From the NCBI GenBank assembly GCA_013399115.1, contig VXAA01001094.1:322118-386117 (forward strand): DNA of 64,000 nucleotides, in the 5' to 3' direction. The notes under the pieces were generated by a model. The model did no database searches. It was not told the origin of the DNA and saw nothing but the letters and a program-made list of their open reading frames with translations. This stretch comes from Anseranas semipalmata. Lineage: Eukaryota; Chordata; Aves; Anseriformes; Anseranatidae. Below are positions 1 through 9,510 of the stretch, piece by piece. Each line of letters starts with the position of its first letter. The stretch's first letter is position 1. The position numbers and the translations under genes were made by a program.

Positions 1-460
1 GGCCGCGCGAGTCCCGCCGGGGCCGCGCGGGGGGCTCCGGCGGGCGGGAGCCGCGGGGGGCTGCGCGGGGGCTGGCCGGGCGAGGGCAAGGGCGAAGCTG
101 CCCTCCGCGCTCGCAGACGGCGACGGGCGAAAGGTGGCTCCAGAGCACAAAACCCGGGCGGATAACTAATTAAGAAATTAAAAAAATTAATAATAATAAG
201 GAAAAGGAGCGTTTTTGCAGTCGCTTTGCCCGCCGCTGTGCTGGTAGCGCTCAGAGCCCCTCGCTCAGGGCTAAAACCGCTCTGCGCGAGTTTCTGCGCG
301 CGGCCGCGGGAGCGCAAGTTGCGCTCGCTCCCTGCGGGGTCCGGCTGGGCACAGATGCTCCTGGAGCTGGGGCAGAGCGCGTCCCCTCTTAGCCCCCGGT
401 GTCCCTTTCTAAGGGTCTTTCCTAAGGCTGTCCGAGCTCGTGTGAGGATGAATACGTGAC
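1..460. promoter_or_regulatory. CpG-island sequence, probably the 3' shore of the BMP6 exon 1 island
   Basis: Bases 1-135 are extremely GC-rich with many CpGs and long G runs on the plus strand. An A/T-rich interruption (about 160-205) follows, then a second CpG-rich block (about 225-460). None of the three forward frames resembles BMP6. With exon 2 at the far end in the same orientation, this most simply marks the downstream edge of the promoter/exon 1 CpG island. The open frame at 226-459 (77 codons) looks like a composition artefact. The identification as the BMP6 island is inference; the base composition is directly visible. Confidence 0.6.
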
Positions 461-3400
461 TCCGTGTCAGCTGTTCTGGTGATCGAGCCCGGGAATGTGA
501 TAGAAATCTTGAAATAATTTCTGCTAGACGTCAACCTGCTTTTCAAACAAATCATGCTGTCAGCATGTTACTGCTGTGAAGGGCTCCGAGGTGGGAATTT
601 CAGTGGGAAAGCCATTAAGCTTTTTACTTGAAGGAGCCCTGAATGCTAGCCTGCAATTATAAGGAAACAGTGTAATTAGATTCAGCCTAATGCGGAGAAT
701 GAAAATATTTCAGTTGGCAAATTGCAGTTCCTTTTTTAGTGAATTCCTGTGAAGCTCAAGTGTCTCAGCGAGTCGGCTGAAAACTGGATCTTTTCACCAG
801 TGGTTGCAGAGCTGCTTGTCAGGTACCTGCAAACAGCTCGTGGTGTTTAACAGGTACAAATTGGTGTGCATTTTGTGCCTTTCCTAATCTAGAGCAATGA
901 TTTGTCACGGGAGTGGGAAATTTATCGGAGTTACCAGCACCGGTGGATGCGTTCAATAGCTCTGTACCATAGCATGTGCATTTAGAACAGGCTTAGCCTT
1001 AGTCCCGGGGGCTGGGAAATCCCTCGGTAAGTCAGAGGTGCCCCCCTCGCGCTGCAAATGTTTGCTCTGCTGCTTTGGAGTGAACCGTCCCGAAACCATC
1101 TGGCAATGAAGCCAGCTAGCCCGTGGCTAGCTCTGACACAAAGACACGTGGAAGCAGCGTGCGGATTTTGAATCCACAGGTACCTCTGTGCTCCCTTCTG
1201 CTGCTCTGCTCCCCTCCCAGCCCCCCCAAATCTCCGTGTCCTGAGGGCAAACTGAGCTGCTGCCGGTGTTTCTCTTCTTTGCCCTGGGGACTTTGGGGAC
1301 CTATGCGTGGAGCACGTGTATTTAGTGAGCGCAGTGTCGGTGGTAGCTTTCTGTGAGCAAACCCCACAGCACATTTTACTTGAAGGGTGCTGGGCAGTTG
1401 CCAGAGGAGCTGATTTCGGGGAGAAATGTGGGCATGGGGCATTTTTAGGTGTTTAGCGCCCTGTTCTATGAAGCACCTGGAGAGCAGTATTAGACAGTAG
1501 ACCTGAAAATATTTGTTTTGTTTGAAAATAAAAACATCCATACGATTCAAATCAATTCTAACAATTTGGATCCAGACGGTTATGTAACGACAAGGAAAAT
1601 TATTCATGTAGTGTAGTAAAATAGCGCAATTGAAACGCTAGTTACGAGTTTCAGGAAGTATGAATCAACTGCAGAAATTTCTCATCGACTTCCAAGTTCC
1701 AAGTCATAAACCGTAGTGTCATTGAACATGATTGTTTGTTACCAAAGTGTTCGCAGATCAACTGACTGAAACCAAAGAACGTTCGGTTGTATTCTGTAGC
1801 TCCTCTGACATGTCAGGGATTAGGGTTTTTTTCATGCGTGTATTAAAATTTACATTTGCACCAAACAATAATTTATGTCAGAGGAAGATCTGAGTGGCCC
1901 TTGCCTTTTTCTTGTCATCAGAAGTGTGCGGTGTTATTCGAGTATACCTCATGCAGATCGCCTTGAAGGTGCGTGTGGCCGCATGCATGTGAAGGAAATG
2001 TGTAGATATTTGGGAACAGCATGCAGGTGAGAAAGGTGTGAAAGAAAAGACAGCCACGTGCCTCCTCCTGCTTAATGGGCAGCCTCTGTGACCTGCCTTC
2101 AGGTGCTCATACTGCTTCTGCTGCAGCACAGAACCAGGTGAATATTTGATGTGATGCTTTTTGTTGTGCTGCAAAGCCATCATCTAGATCAGCTGTGTGG
2201 AGAAGTCCTGCTTTGTTGTAAAAGTTTACAGGTGTTGAGGTTCCTTTAAAAGTGCATTTAATTTTTCCAGCCCTCTAACCTGAAAAGAGTCAGTAGCTGG
2301 TAGTCACTGCTGATTTTAAATGTGCAGTGCTGTACACGTCCTCCTTCTCAAGGTCTTGCAAGCTGAGGGAAAAAAGGTGGGGGGTCACAGAGGAGTTGGG
2401 GGTTCTCCAAACACAGGGAGCTGCTGTCTGAGAGGACAAGAAACATCGGTCTTCAGGGAAACTTGGAGAATTCAAAATTTCTAGGACATGTTTAGCACTC
2501 TGCTTCCCATGGGAGGATGGTCCCCAAAGTATCTATTTCAGGCATTTTCACTGGGATGAGGCACTCAAGAAGTGCCCGTTTCTTTCCATTTCCCACATAG
2601 GAAGCCTGGATATCTAGCTCAGATAGAAACATCTGTGTTTTAGAGCTCTCTGTTTGAGATTTATCAGACCAGCCAAGGTACCTAAATTCTGTGCCAAGGG
2701 AGTGGTTGTACAGCAGGGGCTGTGGTGCCAGCAGGGGCGTTATGGATCAATGAATATTCTCACAAAACCATTCCTCTTCAGGAACATCCTTGATATAAAC
2801 GTAGCACTGGCACGTCTTCACACAGTGCTATTGGGAGGAAAAATGTGTTAATGTTTCCTATTTGACTAATATACCTTCCTCATGGCATCTAGTAGGGTTA
2901 TCTCGTCTTTAACCTCTCGGAACAACCTGGGGTTGGTATGGACATCTCCCCTCTTTGAGGGAGTGATGCTGGACAGACAGCTAGACTCAGGCAGGTGTCC
3001 CTCTGTTTTGGTTCCAAGGCTGCTTTAGTGAGAGATGTATCAAGTCCCTCACAGCAAATCCTTGCTCTCTAAGTCCAGGGAGATGAGGAGAGAGGAGTCA
3101 CCACTCAGACCAAACTGCAGGCTCGGACTGGGGGCTGTGACTGATCTGAAGTCCCCCTGATTTCCTCTGACTCACCATTGCTGAAGTGAAAGGGAGACGT
3201 TCTCCAGTCCCTGTTTCACTAGCTGATGCCTTTAGAGAGCAGTGCATGCCATATGTAGCGGCAGAAACAAGACTCTTGAAGGCTTTGCTACTTTAACTGT
3301 GGCCAGAATTACTCCCTGTGTAACGGGAGGAACAATCTGGGTCAAAACAGGGAAGAAGCTTATCTGGTCCCTCACCCATATAGGTCCCTATCCAGGCAGC

Positions 3401-5694
3401 CACACTGAGAAGAAAATGTGTGCTTTGCCTAAGGAGAGAGAGAGGAAAAAAAAAAAAAGGAATTCAGTGGCAGTCTGTGGGGGTCTTTGCTATGACCTGA
3501 ATCTAGGGCTATTGACAGCTAGATAGCAATGCAAGAAAAGTCTGAACTAATCCAAATTTGAGGGGCAGAGACCATAGAAAGTGTGCTTTTGAGGTGTGGT
3601 GCCCGATTATCCACAGTATTGTGCCTTCTTGTAGCTGACTAAGAGCATGGATTCACCGTATCACTTTATTTCTGGGAGAAAAGGCTCTCCCCTTTCTGTC
3701 AAAAGACCCACAGGTTTCTTGGGAAGACTTGAGGCAAACATAGGGAAAACCCAGACCATCCCTGAAGCTCTTTTGCATGATTTGAGTTGTGACCGTGATA
3801 AAAAGTCTCTTGAATCTTTGAATCCCCCACACCCAGGCAGTCACTGTCTTCCCTGCAAGACTTCAGATATCTGTGAGCAAGAGTGCTGCCTTTCAGTGCC
3901 AGTAAGCCAGTGTAAGGCTTGCTGTACAAATGCTGTCTCTCCTCTTCTCTATAAAGCAGCAACTTATGGATGTGGTGTCTTCTAAGCCATCTCTTCCACT
4001 TTTTTTGGCAGTGGTCACCATCCAGATATCCTTCTAGGAATGATCTTGCATAAATCCATGGCAAGCACTTACGCACAAGCACTGTGTCTTTTCATAGGAA
4101 GGAAGCAGTGCTACAGCACTCCACGTTCATGTCTGAAGCAGATGATTTTTTTTTTTTTCTGAAGCGTCTGATTAGCCTACCTGTCTTTTTATGTGGTATC
4201 GTGCTTGGTGTCGGGGGATGTGGCAACCAAGATGTATCAGGGACGTTGCGTGATTATAGTGACGGGACCCTACCATTCATACTGTCATCCCATCTGTTTA
4301 CACTCTTGGCCACATGTTGTAAAGGTCAAGACATCTACTCACAGGGAATAACTGGAGTGTGTGATGCTGCGTATCTGACTGTGCTGCCAGCTGGCTGTGT
4401 GTAGCCTCGCTCTCTCGGCATGCAAGCAGCATCCTCCACGTGTGTCCAGAGCAGGCCAGTATTAGAAATCATGAAGCTGATGATGGGAATAAGTTTACTG
4501 ACGTCTGCCAAAACTAGTATGCTGGGTTTCAATGCCAAGACGGATCCCAAGTGTCAGAGAGCAGCCTTATATTTGCTGTTCAACTGATGCAGCTCAAGGC
4601 CCTCGTGTATGTCATCTTGAAGTTGTAGCTTGCTAGCTGCCTGCTGGTGCGTAGCTGACTGAAGACAGGATTAAAGAAAAGGCAAACAGACCGCTGTCAT
4701 CCTTTCATTGCTCTCTGCCTTTTTAGGACTTTTTAGAAGTCCTCAGCTCCTTCAGGCTATGCATTTGAGGGACTACAGGAATCCTCCTGGCTTTGCACAG
4801 GAGCCTTGGCAGATGTGTGGCTCTTGGAGAAGCTGCTGATCAAAATCTGCAGTGTTGAAATTAGTGGAGGGCCACATTCGTATCCAAGCAGTGTATCCAG
4901 GTACGAGTGTCATCTGGACTGAGCTATTGGAACCAGATCATGTGGGATTAGCCAGGGCTATTCTCTTATCTTGTGGAAGCTTTTCAGAGCTTGAAAATAT
5001 ACCCTATCCTAAATTTGGGTGAGGAAAAAAAATTAACAAGTGATTGTAATTGGAAAGAGTGATTATTGCCAAAGTGGTCTTGATCAATTCAAACCAAATT
5101 TTATACGTATAAATAAATAAATTAGAAGTTGTATTTTGGAATACAAACCTAAGTGTGGGTTTTTTCTTTTCTTTTTGAAAATAAGAAAGCAGAATTTCCT
5201 ACTTCTTTTCCCCACGCAAACAGAGCTGAAACCAAACTTCTTGTAAAAAGGCGTTCTTTTCAAAGTTTCCCTTCAGCTGAATGTTTCATCAGCAAATCAC
5301 TTGGGCAGCTGTCGTGGATGTCCTGTGCTGAGCTCCTGCGGGGAGCTGCATGTCCTTGCTGAGCCTGGCCCAGCACATCGCGGTGGTGACGCTCTCTCTC
5401 GTAGTTTTAAATATAAACTTTTAAGTGGTGTTTGTGATTTAGGAGGAAGGAAGGTGGTGTTTAGACTTTCCATGCTGTGGAGGCATGATTCTTTTTAAGT
5501 CATCTTGCATCATTGCTAACTTGTGCGGTGTTAGCGGAAAGTACGAGTTACTTGAGACATAAACAGTCCCATTGTGTGTTTCTGCTGTTTCCCAGCAGTG
5601 GCACAGCAATGCTCTTAAGTACAGTCCACCTACTATCAGTTTAGCATTTCCGCTTGACCATTTATGTAGTGATGTGAAATAGAGAACAGACAAT
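460..5694. other. Intronic sequence, no supported gene or repeat
   Basis: I see no recognisable repeat family or coding signal. Local features are an 8-bp inverted repeat at 1114-1132 and short homopolymer runs (A run near 3449, T run near 4147). Scattered open frames of up to ~160 codons on both strands have no family resemblance. Confidence 0.5.
1114..1132. repeat. Short perfect inverted repeat (8-bp arms)
   Basis: AGCTAGCC (1114-1121) and GGCTAGCT (1125-1132) are exact reverse complements separated by CGT. It could form a small hairpin or be a dimer-type protein-binding palindrome. It may also be chance in 64 kb. Confidence 0.6.
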
Positions 5695-5827
5695 ATGGAG
5701 ATCTTCAAAAGCCACCAGGGCGTGGTCCTGGGCAACCTGCTCTAGGTGACCGTGCTTGATCAGGGGATTGGACCAGATGGCCTCGAGAGGTCCCTTCCAA
5801 CCTCAGCCCTTCTGTGATTCTGTGATA
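5695..5827 (+). mobile_element. CR1 LINE 3' end fragment
   Basis: The sequence runs from the end of the CR1 reverse-transcriptase ORF into its 3' UTR. In frame it reads EIFKSHQGVVLGNLL then a stop, matching the family's EIFKTRLD...CNLL terminus. The 3' UTR follows (TGGACCAGATGGCCTCGAG, then AGGTCCCTTCCAACC). It ends in the ATTCTGTGAT-type terminal repeats (near 5815-5827) that CR1 has instead of a poly-A tail. It is 5'-truncated, as most CR1 copies are. The retained in-frame stop suggests only moderate decay. Confidence 0.9.
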
Positions 5828-6049
5828 TTGCATGGATGGAAAAATTACTCGTGGTAGAGAGATTCCTGTTCCCTCTAGCAGGCATCAGACCAGTGCCTGC
5901 AAGACCAAGGACGAGGTCTAGAAAGCCTTCTCCGTGTGAATGGTTCAGAGGGTGACAATGGGTCATACCAAGGTTCGATGCTTGGAGAGGGCATTTCAGG
6001 CTGGATTCACCAGCTTTGATATGTGTGGAAACTGGCCAGCAAGTTGTCC

Positions 6050-6241
6050 CTTCCGACCTTTCCTCCGGCCATGGCCAGACGAGGAGGAGGAGCGGTGCCT
6101 CCTGCCTCCTCCCGCGTGGCTGCAGCACCCTGTCGGGGAGCTCCGCGGCCCCGTGCCTTGCGCCTGGGGCCGGTTCCCGGAATGGCGGCTTTCGGGAGGG
6201 CGCAGGGATGCAGCTGCTGCAGGGGCCCTGCAGGGAAATAA
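6050..6241. promoter_or_regulatory. GC/CpG-rich islet inside intron 1
   Basis: About 190 bp are strongly GC-rich with roughly 16 CpGs by eye, flanked by ordinary AT-richer intron. Both strands stay open in several frames (a minus frame spans 5760-6362 and three plus frames lie within 5940-6294), which is expected of GC-rich DNA and is not evidence of a protein. A GAATGGCGGC stretch near 6180 resembles a YY1-type site. It could be an enhancer, an alternative promoter or a remnant of something older. Confidence 0.4.
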
Positions 6242-6426
6242 AAAAAAGCTTAATTAAGGGAGATGAGCCCTGCTGGGATGGCAGGGGTGTTTGATGGGTC
6301 ATACTGCAGTTTGATTTATAAAACCCATTTTGGACTGGGGCTGGTATTTCCTGAACTTTCAATTAGCTAGGCTCCAAGGCCAGGAGACAGCTGTGGAGGC
6401 TTCGGTGGGTTTTAAGGTGTTGGTGG

Positions 6427-6479
6427 TTTTTTCTTTTCTTTTTTTCTTTTTCTTTTCTTTTTTTTTTTTTTTTTTTTTT
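6427..6479. repeat. T-rich homopyrimidine tract
   Basis: This is a 53-base tract of T with five single C interruptions, ending in 22 consecutive T. It is low-complexity sequence. No retroposed body or target-site duplication is recognisable beside it. Confidence 0.85.
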
Positions 6480-7901
6480 GGTGATGGCATGAGATGATTT
6501 TTGTTTTGTTTTTAAGGGCACAAAGATTTTGACAGAACTGCCTGCAGCTCTCTTTTTTACATTGCAGTGTTCATCATAGCACAATGACAGAATTGAATCA
6601 GTGGTAGCAACAGTGGGAATTTTTGGCAAAAAAGTATAATGTAGACAGAGCTGAAGTGTTCTGCTAACTAAAACAGTAGCTGTATTTTAAGAGAGCTAGA
6701 CATGACTGTTTTGATCCAATGTGGTGTTAATCACAAGAATACATAACTGCTTTCCTGTGAACTTTCCCCTTAAAAATATCCAATGATATCACCTGATGTT
6801 TTGCACGAATGCTCAGTATACGTGGAGCCAGCTGTTCTAAATTCTGGTTAAACTTGGAATATTCATAGGTCAAATATTAGTGTATAAATAAAAACATTTT
6901 GAAAATGGAAACAGAAGCACAGTATTTGAAATATACTCAGTGTGCAGATGTACTTCATGGCTTGAATAGCTTTACAAATTCATCAAGACACTGTTAACAC
7001 TTGCTCTGAAGAAGTCAAATTTCCCAATAATAAATGAGAACGTGTTTTTCAAACAGTATTCCAAAGATGTGCTATACCATATAATTTAATGGTCATTTGC
7101 AGTAAGAAAGACATATGAATTAGCTATTTGAAGCTCCCTTGTACATAAGATTTCAGTTTGATCATCAAACTGAAATCTTACTCGGGGTGGATGGAGAGCC
7201 ACAATTTTTTTTTATCAGGTGTGGGCTGTAAAATATGCTGTGTTTAAAACATACATAAAACGGTGCCACTTCACGCAAGCGCAGAGGCAATATTCTTATC
7301 TTGTCATTTACTGCATTACGTGTGCGTGGTGTGTATGGTCAACGTATTAGACAGTGTGTTTGTGTAAGGGCTAAAGGGTGACATAATGTCTATTGAAGCG
7401 CAGTCATTTAGCTTCACACCAGGCAACAAGGATCATGTAAAAAATGAGAACAGATTAAAGCCTGTGGGCAGGCTGTGATATTCACACCCATAAGCAAAGA
7501 GGTGTTGGCGAAAAGGGTCTGTAGTTTTTGTCTGAAACGGAGGAGCCGTATTGCATCATTGTGTCTCCTGACCGCTGCTCCCTGGAGTTTCCAGACCGCT
7601 TGAGAGATGAATCAGGGAGAGTAAAACTGTAAGCAGTCAATCCCAGTCCTCTTACAGGGAATAAAATTGTCCAAATGAGTTGGAAAAAATGTTGAACCAT
7701 AACAAGCACGTACAAGACACAAAATACTTGTCTGCCTCCGTCTTCGTAAACTGTGTAATAAAAGCTGTTTAGACATGAACATGTAGTTTAACTTCCGTAT
7801 TTTTCAAATCTCATTAAAAGTATGTGGAATAAGGATCTTTACTGGGGAATAAAGTAGTGGTTGGGGCTTTATTTCTGCTTAAGCACAGTTGAGATAGACT
7901 T
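6480..7901. other. AT-rich intronic sequence with one strong hairpin
   Basis: There is no gene or known repeat family here. The only standout is the perfect inverted repeat at 7146-7180, listed separately. Confidence 0.5.
7146..7180. repeat. Perfect 16-bp inverted repeat with 3-nt loop
   Basis: TAAGATTTCAGTTTGA (7146-7161) and TCAAACTGAAATCTTA (7165-7180) are exact reverse complements separated by TCA. The next base pair outward does not match. A 35-bp near-perfect palindrome is much more than expected by chance in a window this size. It could be the core of a foldback or MITE-like element, a recent palindromic mutation (template switching), or a structured RNA. I do not recognise a family. 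Confidence 0.9.
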
Positions 7902-8101
7902 TCAGAATGATTTTGTTTGGAAGGGTCCTTAAATATCATCTAGTCCACCCCCCCTGCCATGTGCAGATACATCTTCCACCGAGTCAGGTTGCCCAAAGTC
8001 CCGTCTTGAACATACTTCAGGGATGGGGTATCCACAGTTTCTCTGGGCAACCTGTTCCAGCATCTCACCACCCTCATCGTGAAGCATTTCTTCCTTGTAT
8101 T
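7902..8101 (-). mobile_element. CR1 LINE 3' fragment, antisense
   Basis: Read on the plus strand, the segment starts with the reverse complement of the CR1 end (AGAATGATTTTGTTTGGAAG) and continues through TCATCTAGTCCACC and CCTGTTCCAGCATCTCACC to GTGAAGCATTTCTTCCTTGT. These are hallmark antisense CR1 segments. The copy is diverged and 5'-truncated. Similarity fades after about 8101, so that boundary is approximate. Confidence 0.85.
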
Positions 8102-9310
8102 CAAAGCAGATTAAGCCCAGTTCCTCAATACATTTGCATGCAAGCCGTGAGAGGCTTCTCTACCAGCCTTCTCTGACCTTCCTCACCTTGCCAGGGTCAG
8201 GTGTGTCTCCTCTGGGGTCCCAGAAGCAGGACACCCTCTGGGTGCCACAGGCTGGAGAGGACGTGGGGGCCCTGTTCTGCAGAGGGGTAGCGTGCAGGCA
8301 CCCTCAGTTACCCAGGAACTGGGGATCAAAACTATGTCTCAGGCATGTCACTTTGGGTTAGTGAGGAATGCTGAGCAGTGATTCACCAAGCCAGGCTTTT
8401 AAAATCTCAATAACAGCCATGGAGAATCAGAAGATCCTGAATTCCAGTTACATACATGAGTGAGAGAACGTGTGCTTATTTTCAAGCATCAACTTTATAA
8501 CGAATGGACAGGATCGATTTGGTAGTGGTTCCTGTTACTAAATATGCTTTTCTCATTGCAGTGCACATCTCAGCAGTGTAAGATTTTTAGTGCAAAATGG
8601 TAGGAGCATGGTTCGAAAATTTAAGCTAGTTGTGTAATTCGTATTTGGATATCTGCACAAAGATTTGATCTGCAAGTATAGAATTCAGGTATTTGACTGA
8701 CAAGATGAAGTCTGAAGAATAAACCCTTCATTTTAGAAAAGCAGCAGTCTCTCTTGCCCACAAACCATCATCCTGAGACCGCATTTCAGGCATGCAGACC
8801 CTTTTACTTAATTATTGTAACATCAAACGTCTTCAACATGAAAGGGACCAAGCAGTGGCTATGCAAGATAATGACTTGTTTATAGAAATAATTTAAACAG
8901 CATATGAAAAGGATAAACATGCATGTCCTGCCAAAATTCACTGTATGTTCTGCAAGCTTTAGTGATTGTGAATCTCTTGGCTTGCCCTTTCAATGTCTTT
9001 TTTGTTAAATTCCTCTCCCCCACCCCATCCCCCCAAAAAAGCGAGAGAGGGAGGGAGTGAAGAAAGAAGGGAGACAAAAAAGAAAAAAAAAGTTCTCATA
9101 TTTAAGGCAGTTCCTACTTAGTATGCTATGGAAGATAGCTGGAGAGAAAATACATTTGCTTAACACAGGACAAGAGATATTTTCACTTCAAGATGTCTGT
9201 GTTTTGTCTCTTGCATGTGATGGTTTTTACACTTTAATGACTGTAGCAGCCATCCTCTCCAAAAATGTTCCATTCTGCAGGATGTGGAGGGCTCCTTGCC
9301 TGTTATACAA
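8102..9310. other. Intronic sequence with a pyrimidine-to-purine switch
   Basis: No gene is seen. Bases 8160-8350 are moderately GC-rich without a recognised family. A homopyrimidine/homopurine switch occurs at 9012-9092 (listed separately). Confidence 0.45.
9012..9092. repeat. Pyrimidine tract followed by purine tract
   Basis: A C-rich pyrimidine run (about 9012-9034) flips into a purine-rich run (about 9035-9092) with only a few interrupting bases. Such tracts can adopt triplex structures. No coding or repeat-family signal was seen. Confidence 0.6.
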
Positions 9311-9510
9311 TGCAAGGATACGACTATCTTTTATCCAGGGCCTGAAAGCACTTCACAAGCATTGGAGTCTCACAGCACGCTCTGACTAATGTAAATGGCC
9401 ATTATACTCATTTTCCGAACGGCTGAACGGAGGCTCAGAGGGCATGACCGGACCGGGGGGCTGTGATGAGGTCCGTGAGGTTCTTGCTCGCAGCCCTGTG
9501 ATCTAACCAC
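9311..9510 (-). mobile_element. MIR-like ancient SINE relic, antisense
   Basis: The plus strand reads like the reverse complement of MIR-type SINEs. GGGCCTGAAAGCACTTCACA is followed by CTCATTTTCCGAACGGCTGA and then GAGGCTCAGAGGG, echoing the family's 'cattttacagatgaggaaactgaggc' block in the right order and spacing. Divergence is high. A related L3-derived or other core-SINE would look similar. Confidence 0.55.

Noticed and set aside
226..459. 77-codon frame in the CpG island as a possible BMP6 exon 1 piece
   Set aside because: It has no resemblance to the BMP6 signal peptide or prodomain and no suitable donor linking it to the phase-1 acceptor of exon 2.
5760..6362. 200-codon minus-strand open frame
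   Set aside because: It starts in a CR1 tail and crosses the CpG islet. The openness is explained by GC content, and no protein family is recognised.
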